Shown: piece by piece, positions 42,117 to 49,471 of the stretch
Layout: every line of letters begins with the position of its first letter
Position numbering within the stretch: position 1 is the first letter of the stretch
Source of the DNA: Candidatus Proximibacter danicus
Lineage (GTDB): Bacteria; Pseudomonadota; Gammaproteobacteria; Burkholderiales; Rhodocyclaceae
NCBI GenBank assembly: GCA_016710885.1
Contig: JADJUC010000006.1
Location: 1-64,000, forward strand
DNA: 64,000 nucleotides
Reading direction: 5' to 3'
The notes under the pieces: model-generated
Databases searched by the model: none
What the model was told of the DNA's origin: nothing
Seen by the model: only the letters and a program-made list of their open reading frames with translations
Program-made: the position numbers and the translations under genes

Positions 42117-42992
42117 ATGAAGACAACGCTTACCGAAGTCTGCCCACCTCTTCCGCTCGATGAGCTCTTGGCGGAGATAGCGAATTTTCCGTCATGTTCG
42201 ATGACTGAAAAGCTTCATTTGGTCAATCGACTGGTCAATCTTCATCCGATCGTAAATTTCGAATGGGGGCCTGATGGCGGTTTCAGGCGCGCGAGACTAC
42301 TCGGTGCCAATGAGGATTTACCTTCCAACGTTGACGGACTTATTTGGCGAAAAAACAGCCCTGCAGCCTTGGGACGAGCCAATCCGGAAGGTGTCCATGT
42401 GTTTTACCTTGCCGACCGTGTCGAAACTGCGCTTTCGGAAGTAAGGGCATGCAGCGACATCGCGGTGCTCTCAGAATTTGAAATTCTGCCGGCGACCAGC
42501 GTGCGCTTAGCTCCGATTGGCGAATTCACGAAACTTCAACGAACAGGCTACGGATTTCTGTCAGGCAGAATTTCTACCGCGTTGTCATCCATACTGAACC
42601 GGTGCGAACCGGATGCGGCGAAAGCGTTATTGATCACTGATGCATTTTTGCTCGACTGCCTGAGCGGTCCAGAAGATGCATACAACGTCTCTTCATCCGT
42701 CGCAATGAGCATCTTTGACAAGCTCCCTGCTATCTCAGCCATTGTTTATCCCAGCTACCGTCAGCGTGACGCGCTCTGTCTGGCGGTTCGCGTCAGTGAT
42801 TTTTGGAGCAAGTGGGGGATCAGCACTGTTCGCTGTGCCCATGCCTCCCATCTGTCTCATGGTTATTACAAACTGAGCGAGACAAGGCGCGTGACCGGCA
42901 TTACCGTCAGGGGAATGCTGCAGTGGGATGACAGAACTAGCGTCGAGGGTTCAAGCATTTTGCTTCGGCGGCGCTGCACACCAGGCTCCTAG
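42117..42992 (+). CDS. RES-domain protein
   Basis: A 291-residue protein. The central part resembles RES domains: NSPAALGRANPEGVHVFYLA then DRVETALSEVRA, matching the GRxN..G..xLYLA....ETALxEV pattern with its conserved Arg and Glu. RES proteins in toxin-antitoxin pairs degrade NAD+; stand-alone RES proteins with long flanks also exist and are less understood. No Xre/MbcA-type antitoxin gene is adjacent. Codon use is less GC-rich than in the pigment genes, which suggests an acquired segment. ATG 42117 is used; the frame extends upstream into fabG without similarity. Confidence 0.62.
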   Translation: MKTTLTEVCPPLPLDELLAEIANFPSCSMTEKLHLVNRLVNLHPIVNFEWGPDGGFRRARLLGANEDLPSNVDGLIWRKNSPAALGRANPEGVHVFYLADRVETALSEVRACSDIAVLSEFEILPATSVRLAPIGEFTKLQRTGYGFLSGRISTALSSILNRCEPDAAKALLITDAFLLDCLSGPEDAYNVSSSVAMSIFDKLPAISAIVYPSYRQRDALCLAVRVSDFWSKWGISTVRCAHASHLSHGYYKLSETRRVTGITVRGMLQWDDRTSVEGSSILLRRRCTPGS

Positions 42993-43127
42993 ATCCGGTC
43001 AGACGGGCAGGGTACGGCGGGACCTTTTCCTAAAAAAGCGCGCTCGCACCAGACACACAACTAACACTGCTTTTGTAGCGCGCCATTTACTACAATTGCA
43101 CTGAAATCATTAGACGGAGCGCCTACG

Positions 43128-43693
43128 ATGCGACGAACCACCATTATTTGCTATGCCATTAGCGCCATTGTCTCCATCGCGGGCTGTTCCGCTACGCCCG
43201 TCAGCGTCGAATACCCACAACTCAGCACTATCAAGTTGCGCACACCGATTGATAAAAAACTCTCGCGCATAGAGCCCTCTCTGAGCGCGGCAGATGTAAT
43301 CGACGAGCGAGCATGGGCGATCGCACTCAAGACGCAGGCGCCAGCAATATTTGAGGCACAAGTCCGGCAAGCAATGCGCGACATTAACGCGTTTAGCGAT
43401 GCGGCGTCTGGCAACGCCATCATCAGAATTAGGATCACAGAATTGTCTTTTCCTGAGGAGTCACTAAGCAAATCTGCCTCCACAACAGTCGAATACCAGA
43501 TCGTCGACGCCGAAACTGGCACGACGATTATGGAAACAACTATCGCTTCGACCGGAATAGCACCGACATCATTTTCCCTATCTGGGGCGCTAGGCGGCAT
43601 GAGGCGTTTAAGCTGGCCATTCGATCTAACGTCCGGCAGCTTGTAGAACATCTGCAAAAAATGCGGGGAGGCAAGCGCCCCCTATTTGATTGA
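43128..43693 (+). CDS. Putative lipoprotein of unknown function (frameshifted C-terminus)
   Basis: A short protein with a signal peptide and lipobox (AIVSIAGC, Cys near residue 20) and no recognised domain. The frame stops at 43646 after an abnormal end. Adding one base near 43595-43598 restores HEAFKLAIRSNVRQLVEHLQ and a stop at 43693, which looks like a natural amphipathic C-terminus. Low GC compared with flanking genes. The middle part has a beta-rich pattern (AIIRIRITELSF, TTVEYQIVDAETG). Function unknown. Confidence 0.6.
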
Positions 43694-43728
43694 CCTGCGC
43701 ACTAACCCTTCGACGGCCCTGCCCAACA

Positions 43729-43745
43729 AACCTAACTGATAGGTT
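43729..43745. promoter_or_regulatory. Palindrome upstream of the DUF4160/DUF2442 pair
   Basis: AACCTA at 43729-43734 with TAGGTT at 43740-43745, five-base gap, 11 bases before the ATG. The position fits an operator for autoregulation, as in toxin-antitoxin operons. Not tested against other copies. Confidence 0.35.
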
Positions 43746-43756
43746 ATCATCAACTA

Positions 43757-43993
43757 ATGAGCGAAATTTTCCGCGCCTTCGGACTGGTCTTTGTGATCTT
43801 CTCCGACGATCACGATCCATCGCATGTCCATGTGTTTCATGGCAGCGAGACATGCAAGATCGCGCTGGACACCTTGACCGTTGCAGCAAAACCGCGCTGC
43901 ACGCTGTCGAAGGCTAATTTGCGCAAGGCTTTACAGCTTGCTGCGGAAAACCGTCTGTTGCTGCTACGGGAATGGGAGAGAATTCATGGCTGA
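43757..43993 (+). CDS. DUF4160-family protein, possible toxin-antitoxin partner
   Basis: A 78-residue protein with the DUF4160 pattern FSDDHDPSHVHVFHGSETCK followed by KANLRKALQLAAENRLLLLREW. Proteins of this family are usually encoded just before a DUF2442 protein, as here with an eight-base overlap. Such pairs are predicted toxin-antitoxin-like modules; activity is not established. Confidence 0.75.
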   Translation: MSEIFRAFGLVFVIFSDDHDPSHVHVFHGSETCKIALDTLTVAAKPRCTLSKANLRKALQLAAENRLLLLREWERIHG

Positions 43994-44423
43994 AACTAAG
44001 TGGATCGAGAAGGAAATTGCGCGCGTGGTGGCCGCCGGTCGGGCTGCTCCAGACGAAGAGCGCGAGCCCCACGCGCTGTCCGCACGTTACGACAACAAGC
44101 ATGGCCGTGTGGTGGTCGAGCTGGATAACGGCTGCCTGTTCGCCTTTCCCGCCCGCCATGTGCAAGGGCTGGAAGAGGCCGATGCCAAGGCGATTGCCGA
44201 CATTGAACTGCTCGGCGGCGGCTACGCGCTGCACTGGCCCCGCATCAATGCCAGCTTGCGCATCGAAGGCGCACTGGCCGGCATCTTGGGCAACCGGAAG
44301 TGGATGCACCGTTTGGCTGCCAAGGAAGCTGGTTCGAAGACTTCGGAGAAGAAGGCGTCCACGTCGCGTGAAAACGGGAAGAAGGGCGGGCGCCCAAGGA
44401 AAGCGGGAACCGAAGCCGCATGA
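43986..44423 (+). CDS. DUF2442-family protein with basic C-terminal tail
   Basis: A 145-residue protein. The DUF2442 core (about 35-105) includes VVVELDNGCLFAFPARHVQG and GYALHWPRINASLRIEGAL. The C-terminal 35 residues are Lys/Ser/Arg-rich (KTSEKKASTSRENGKKGGRP), which suggests DNA or RNA binding. Partner of the preceding DUF4160 gene. Start at ATG 43986 inside the end of that gene. Confidence 0.75.
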   Translation: MAETKWIEKEIARVVAAGRAAPDEEREPHALSARYDNKHGRVVVELDNGCLFAFPARHVQGLEEADAKAIADIELLGGGYALHWPRINASLRIEGALAGILGNRKWMHRLAAKEAGSKTSEKKASTSRENGKKGGRPRKAGTEAA

Positions 44424-44517
44424 GTTGACGGCGGTCGTCGCTCGGTCGGGCAGACGCCCGCCGCCTCCGCTTTCTGTGAGAATGACCCAATCCGCAATCC
44501 ATGCAAGGTGCGCAAGC

Positions 44518-45483
44518 ATGAATCCTCGCTCAACCCTGGCTTTCATCTCCCTTCTGACCGCACTCACCGGGTGTTCGATTGCGCCGCCGTATGAGCCGGA
44601 AACGCAGCCCATTGAACCCGGCCGCTTGCCGCCACCCAATGCTGCACTGACCATCCCGGGGCTGGGACCCTGCACCGACTCGCCTGACCCGACGCTGCAC
44701 ATCGACACGAATCGCCCGGTGACGGTGCTGGTGCATGGTTGTAACGGCTCGGCGGGTCGCTTTCGCTCGCTGGCGCAGTTGTATGCATTTCACGGGCAGC
44801 AGGCGGTCTGTTTTAGCTACGACGATCGCGATAGCCTGGTGGACAGTTCGGGGCAATTGATCACTGCCGTCGAAGCGCTCTCCAGCAAGGTTCGCGGTCA
44901 TGAAGTGACGGTCATTGGGCACAGCATGGGCGGCCTGGTGGCACGCAAGGCAATGGAGAAGGATCGCCGCGAGTGGCTGCGAAACGAGGCCCGCATGCAG
45001 CTCGTGACCATCTCGGCCCCGCTCGCCGGCATCGACGCCGCCGGCCCCTGCGGTTCAAGAAGCCTGCACTGGCTGAGCTTGGGCATAGTCCCCAGCATCT
45101 GCTGGATGATCACCGGTGACAACTGGTTCGAGATCACCTCGGCCTCGGATTTCATTCAGCGCCCGGGGCCGTTGCATCCCTCGGTCCGTCGCTACCTCAA
45201 GGTGGTCACCGACGAGCGCGATACCTGTCGACGTGAAAGTGCTGAAGGGAAATGTCTGGAGAGCGATTACATCTTCAGCCTTGCCGAGCAATACCACCCG
45301 GTGGTTGACCGCTATCCGCAAGTGAGCAACGTTGAGGTTGAGGCCGGCCATGTCGAGATCGTCGGCAACAAGGAGATCGCGCCGCGCAAACTGTTGGGCA
45401 TCCTGCAACAGCAAGGCCTGCTGGCGCTGACGCCACCCGAACGCCTCGCCGCGCTGGAGCGTTTGCTGGCGGAGTTGTACTGA
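44518..45483 (+). CDS. Lipase-like alpha/beta-hydrolase lipoprotein
   Basis: A 321-residue protein with a signal peptide and lipobox LLTALTGC (Cys near residue 19). VTVLVHGCNGSAGRF, nucleophile elbow VIGHSMGGLVARKAME (Ser near residue 141) and a late His in EVEAGHVEIVGNKE fit a lipase/esterase triad. It would sit on the membrane facing the periplasm. No operon partner; it ends 32 bases before the convergent antiporter gene. Substrate unknown. Confidence 0.78.
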   Translation: MNPRSTLAFISLLTALTGCSIAPPYEPETQPIEPGRLPPPNAALTIPGLGPCTDSPDPTLHIDTNRPVTVLVHGCNGSAGRFRSLAQLYAFHGQQAVCFSYDDRDSLVDSSGQLITAVEALSSKVRGHEVTVIGHSMGGLVARKAMEKDRREWLRNEARMQLVTISAPLAGIDAAGPCGSRSLHWLSLGIVPSICWMITGDNWFEITSASDFIQRPGPLHPSVRRYLKVVTDERDTCRRESAEGKCLESDYIFSLAEQYHPVVDRYPQVSNVEVEAGHVEIVGNKEIAPRKLLGILQQQGLLALTPPERLAALERLLAELY

Positions 45484-45515
45484 GCACACGACCGCGCCAA
45501 TGGCGGACAGCGGGA

Positions 45516-46715
45516 TTAGTCCGAGCGGTGTAGCAACCCCTGCAGTTTCGCCAGTTTCGGCGCCACCATCGGCACTGTCAGCATGGTACTGGCCACCGCC
45601 ATCAGCAGTAGCGCGGTGAAGGTTTCGCTGGTGATGATGCCTTTGTCCAGCAGGATGTTGGCGAAGATGATCATGATCAAGGCCTTGGTCTGCAACAGCC
45701 AGCCGATGATGCCGGCTTCGCCGCGTGGCCAGCCGAGCACGCGGCCGGCGAGGCTGACGCCGAGGAGCTTGCCGGCCACGGAGGCAACGAGCAGCAGGGC
45801 GGCGGTAACGAACACGGCTTCACCACCGAGCGCCCAGTTGGTGCGCAGGCCGGTGCTGAGGAAGAACACCGGCATCATCACCAGCAGCACGTGGTGGCGC
45901 AGCTGGTCCATGCGTTTCTGGTCGAACCATTCCGAGTCGACGATGGCGCCGGCGAGGAAGGCGCCAACCATGAAGTGCAGGCCGGCCCAGTCAGCACCGA
46001 AGGCGCAGACGGCGAGCCAGATCAGCGAAACGTACCAGCGGTCGCGCTCGGCCAGGCGCTGCATGAGCTTGCGGAAGGCGTAGCCGACGAGTACGAAGGC
46101 GATGAGGAAGGCGGCTTGTCGGCCGACGCGTTGCCAGTCCATCAGGATCAGTGCCAGCACGCCCCAGATGGCGATGTCGTCGAGGCTAGCGTAGCGCAGG
46201 ATGCGCTGGCCGAGCGGCTGGCGCAGCACTTCGAGTTTTTCCATGAGCAGGATGAGGATCGGCAGCGCGGTTACCGCGCAGGCCATGCCGACGCCGAGCA
46301 CGAACTGCCAGGTCAGTGCCTGCGACCCTATCCAGCCGTCAGTCGCTAACAGCACGGCAGCGGCGGCGCAGCCGAACAGCAGCGGCATGCCGAGTGCCAG
46401 GCTGGCGGTGATGCTGCTTTCGCGGCGATGCTGCCAGGCTTTCTTCAGGTCGAGTTCGATGCCGGCGATCATCACGAAGAGCATTACTGCCCACCAGGCA
46501 ATGCCGTTCAGCGATTGCACTACAGCGGGCGTGAATACGAACTGGTAGTAGTCGGGAAAGGCCCGGCCAAGCACGCCGGGGCCGAGCAGGATGCCGGCGA
46601 TGATCTGCACGACGACCAGCGGCGCGTAGTAGTCGGTGCGCGCAAGGCGCCAGACCAGCCAGGGGAGGGAGAAGATGATCGCCATGGCGATCAGGAAGCG
46701 TTCGGTGGTGTTCAT
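45516..46715 (-). CDS. Cation:proton antiporter, CPA2 type
   Basis: A 399-residue membrane protein with about 12 helices. LVVVQIIAGILLGPGVLGRA is the typical N-terminal repeat of monovalent cation:proton antiporter-2 proteins, with LDDIAIWGVLALILMD as the ion-binding Asp region. No TrkA-N domain is attached, unlike KefB/KefC. Its substrate (Na+ or K+) cannot be assigned. It stands alone on the minus strand in the accessory block; repeat D lies just upstream of its start. Confidence 0.85.
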   Translation of the reverse strand: MNTTERFLIAMAIIFSLPWLVWRLARTDYYAPLVVVQIIAGILLGPGVLGRAFPDYYQFVFTPAVVQSLNGIAWWAVMLFVMIAGIELDLKKAWQHRRESSITASLALGMPLLFGCAAAAVLLATDGWIGSQALTWQFVLGVGMACAVTALPILILLMEKLEVLRQPLGQRILRYASLDDIAIWGVLALILMDWQRVGRQAAFLIAFVLVGYAFRKLMQRLAERDRWYVSLIWLAVCAFGADWAGLHFMVGAFLAGAIVDSEWFDQKRMDQLRHHVLLVMMPVFFLSTGLRTNWALGGEAVFVTAALLLVASVAGKLLGVSLAGRVLGWPRGEAGIIGWLLQTKALIMIIFANILLDKGIITSETFTALLLMAVASTMLTVPMVAPKLAKLQGLLHRSD

Positions 46716-46729
46716 TTTGGTGTGCGGGT

Positions 46730-46770
46730 CCTTCGATACGCCTGCGCTGCAGGCTACTCAGGACGAACGG
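46730..46770. repeat. Hairpin repeat, copy D
   Basis: CCTTCGATACGCCTGCGCT.. on the plus strand; the reverse complement is CCGTTCGTCCTGAGTAGC, stem GCCTGC (46740-46745) with GCAGGC (46749-46754), GTATCGAAGG. It supplies the last codons and the TAG of the glycosyltransferase gene. Confidence 0.8.
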
Positions 46771-47539
46771 CGCGGGAGCCGGTGGCGGTAAGGCGGCGCC
46801 ACAGCAGCAGCGGCAGGCGCAGCAGGAAGCCGAGGAACAGGCGGGTGTGCATCCAGGTCAGCAGGGTGTTGTCGCGCAGGTAGTTGAAGTGCGAGACACC
46901 GCCTTCGTCGGCGCGGAAGTAGCGCACCGGGGCGTCAAGGTTGATCGGCTGCACGCCCAGCCAGCACAGGCGGACGACGGCCTCGGGGTCGAAATCGAAG
47001 CGGCGCATCCATTTCTGCCCCTGCATCACGCGGCACAGCGGCGCGATCGGGTAGACGCGAAAGCCGTAGAGCGAATCGCCGATGCCCATCCACAAAGTTT
47101 CGAGGTTGGCCCAGCCGTTGGATACCTTGCGCCCATTCACGCGCAGGCGCGGCGCGTCGGCGGCGAACACCGGCTTGCCGAGGACCATGCATTGCGTTGC
47201 GGCCTGCGAGGCGGCCATGAAGGCGGGGATCAGGCCAGCCGGATGCTGGCCGTCGGAATCCATGGTCAGCACGTGGGTGAAACCGGCACGCGCAGCGGCG
47301 CTGGCGCCTTCGAACACGGCGGCGCCCTTGCCACGGTTCTCGGGCAGAACGATCACCTTCAGGCCAGCATCCTCGGCAGCCATGGCCTGCAGCTTTTCGG
47401 CACTGCCATCGGTACTGCCATCGACGACGACCCACACCGGCGACCACTGCCCCCGCGCGGCACACACGGTGTCGTAGACCTTGGGCCCGGGGTTGTAGCT
47501 GGGGATCAGCACCAGGTGACTGGTTGAGGGGGCGGGCAC
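46754..47539 (-). CDS. Glycosyltransferase family 2 protein
   Basis: A protein of about 261 residues with the GT2 fold: LVLIPSYNPGPKVYDTVCAA, WVVVDGSTDGSAEKLQAM, the nucleotide-sugar motif THVLTMDSDGQHPAGLI, and GIGDSLYGFRVYPI. It ends in RAVRPE with a TAG from repeat D. Start is uncertain: GTG at 47539 is used; a TTG at 47563 would overlap the upstream acyltransferase by 8 bases. Last gene of the minus-strand half of the pigment cluster; it may add a sugar to the pigment or its carrier lipid. Confidence 0.78.
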   Translation of the reverse strand: MPAPSTSHLVLIPSYNPGPKVYDTVCAARGQWSPVWVVVDGSTDGSAEKLQAMAAEDAGLKVIVLPENRGKGAAVFEGASAAARAGFTHVLTMDSDGQHPAGLIPAFMAASQAATQCMVLGKPVFAADAPRLRVNGRKVSNGWANLETLWMGIGDSLYGFRVYPIAPLCRVMQGQKWMRRFDFDPEAVVRLCWLGVQPINLDAPVRYFRADEGGVSHFNYLRDNTLLTWMHTRLFLGFLLRLPLLLWRRLTATGSRAVRPE

Positions 47540-47555
47540 GATCAGGAGTGGTCGA

Positions 47556-48383
47556 TCAAGCAAGGGTGTCGACGGCCGGCGCGCCGTTGGTGCACTCGGT
47601 GCGCGTTGGGCTGGCAGGGAGGGCGGAAAGCTCGTCGCGGAAATACTGCTCCAGTTCGCGCGTGAAGACCGGGATGTCCTTCGGTGGTGCGAAGCGGCGG
47701 CCAACGCGGACAGTAACGCGCAGCGGCAACGAGGGACGGCGGAAGAGCGGCCATTCCTTGCCGAGGTAGGGTGAGCTGAACTCGATGAGTAGCGCTTGGA
47801 CAGGTACGCCAGTGCGCCCGGAAATGAGGCCGGCGCTGCCACTGCAGGGGTTGACCGGAAACTGCGTGGTGCGCGTTCCTTCCGGAAAAAGCAGCAGCTG
47901 GCCGCCGTCTTCCAGCGCTTCGCGCGCCCTCAGGATGACTTCCAGCGGTACGTCGTTGCAGATGTAACGCGCCAGACGGGCGCCGGCACCGAAAAGGAGG
48001 TTGTTGGCCAGCGCCGCCTTCATTACGCAGACCATGTTGGGAAAGCGCGAGAGCAGGATCACCGCATCGAGCAGCGACGGGTGGTTGGCCACGATGATGA
48101 GCGGTGCATCGCGACGCAGGCTGTCGAGTTCTTCGAGGTCGAACGAGCAGTAGCAGAAGACGCTGAGAAACCACAGGTAGAAGCGGAAACTGCCCATGAT
48201 CGCCAGCCGGCCGATGCGGCGGCCCCAGCGATGCGGCAGCAGCAGGTAGAGCGGCAGCGCTACCGGTACCCAGGCCAGACAGATCACCGCCAGCGTGCCG
48301 AGCCCGAGGCCCATGGACAGGACTTCGTAGGCAGCAAAGAGGATCTGCGCGGCGGGGCTGCGACGGACGGCGGGGGCATTCAT
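47556..48383 (-). CDS. PlsC-like 1-acylglycerol-phosphate acyltransferase
   Basis: A 275-residue membrane-bound acyltransferase. Two N-terminal hydrophobic segments (about 15-75), then NHxxxxD motif in IIVANHPSLLDAVILLS and the acceptor motif LLLFPEGTRTTQFPVNP. Xanthomonadins are esterified to glycerol-type lipids, so a role in pigment acylation is plausible. The start at 48383 overlaps the chorismatase stop (ATGA). Confidence 0.82.
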   Translation of the reverse strand: MNAPAVRRSPAAQILFAAYEVLSMGLGLGTLAVICLAWVPVALPLYLLLPHRWGRRIGRLAIMGSFRFYLWFLSVFCYCSFDLEELDSLRRDAPLIIVANHPSLLDAVILLSRFPNMVCVMKAALANNLLFGAGARLARYICNDVPLEVILRAREALEDGGQLLLFPEGTRTTQFPVNPCSGSAGLISGRTGVPVQALLIEFSSPYLGKEWPLFRRPSLPLRVTVRVGRRFAPPKDIPVFTRELEQYFRDELSALPASPTRTECTNGAPAVDTLA

Positions 48384-49471
48384 TCAGTGCAGCCCAGCGT
48401 GCGCGAGGCGGTCGCCTCGATTTCGACGAGCAGGTTGGCACGGCAGATGTCGGCCTGCACGCAGACCACTGCGACAGTGTTGCTCACCGTTTGCTCCAGT
48501 TCCGTACGAACGGCGTCGAAATCGGCGGCATGGCGGACATATACGCGGTAGTCGAGTGCTGCCAGCATATAGGGCTGAGTACGCGGTTGCGGGGCGGGGT
48601 GCGGGGTGGGGTGAAACTCGCAGCGATTGGCCTGGTCGACAACCGCGGCGACATTGGCCATGGCCTCCCGCGTCTGCGCCGCGGCATCGCCGACATGCAC
48701 GGTGAGGTGTCCGACGATGCTGGCCGTGCCGGAAACGAACAGCAGTTGCTGGCCGGGAAGACTGACCAGCGCGCCACGCGAGAAGGTCGGTGCCCGCGGG
48801 CCATAGTCGCTAGGGTAGTCCCAGGCACTGACCTGGCGGGGATTTTCCAGCGAGCATGCCGGCAGCCGACCGGCCATGAAGGCGATGGTCAGCGGGCCAC
48901 TGCGCACGCCCAGCGCACAGGCTGCCGGCACGCCGCCGCTGGTCAGCCGCTGGCTGGCCAGGAAGGCATCCTGACGGCCGGCATTGAATTGCCGGTAGCG
49001 TTCCAGCCCGCCATATTCCGGCGTTTCGCCGTTGATGTCGGCAAGGTAGTTCCAGACACGCCAGAGCTGTGGGTAGCCCTCGGCATCGAGCAGGCGAAAA
49101 ATGCGGCGGTAGGCTTCCTCGGTCGCACGTTGCAATGGTGAGGCTGCGGCACTGGTATTCGTGCTGAAATCGGCTTCGTCGACCTCCAGCACGCCATAGA
49201 GCACCTGCGCGTCGGCGCGGTAACGGATGCCCTCCTGCGCACCAGCGCGACATTCACCGACGCTCCGCCAGAGTTCGCCAAGGTCATTTTCGCCGCTGCC
49301 CAGCAGCGGTGCCGCGATGCGCTGCACCGGCAACTGATCCATGCACGCTGCACCGCAACTCGCGCAGGCTTCGCCGATGCAGGTGGCACCGAGCGCCTGC
49401 GGGTCGGACTGTCGCCCGAGCAGCGCCATCGGCGTCAACAAGGTCCGCGAAAGCGAGGCAACACCGCTCAT
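48380..49471 (-). CDS. FkbO/Hyg5-family chorismatase (XanB2-like)
   Basis: A 363-residue protein resembling chorismatases that cleave chorismate to 3-hydroxybenzoate and related products; XanB2 in Xanthomonas makes 3- and 4-hydroxybenzoate for xanthomonadin. Supporting segments are LWRVWNYLADINGETPEYGG, FNAGRQDAFLASQRLTSGG, SLPGQQLLFVSGTASIVGH and the C-terminal LLVEIEATASRTLGC, which carries the conserved Glu of the active site. It would supply the aromatic starter of the polyene in place of the ammonia-lyase found in other aryl polyene clusters. Starts at ATG 49471, overlapping the halogenase stop by four bases. Confidence 0.85.
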   Translation of the reverse strand: MSGVASLSRTLLTPMALLGRQSDPQALGATCIGEACASCGAACMDQLPVQRIAAPLLGSGENDLGELWRSVGECRAGAQEGIRYRADAQVLYGVLEVDEADFSTNTSAAASPLQRATEEAYRRIFRLLDAEGYPQLWRVWNYLADINGETPEYGGLERYRQFNAGRQDAFLASQRLTSGGVPAACALGVRSGPLTIAFMAGRLPACSLENPRQVSAWDYPSDYGPRAPTFSRGALVSLPGQQLLFVSGTASIVGHLTVHVGDAAAQTREAMANVAAVVDQANRCEFHPTPHPAPQPRTQPYMLAALDYRVYVRHAADFDAVRTELEQTVSNTVAVVCVQADICRANLLVEIEATASRTLGCTE

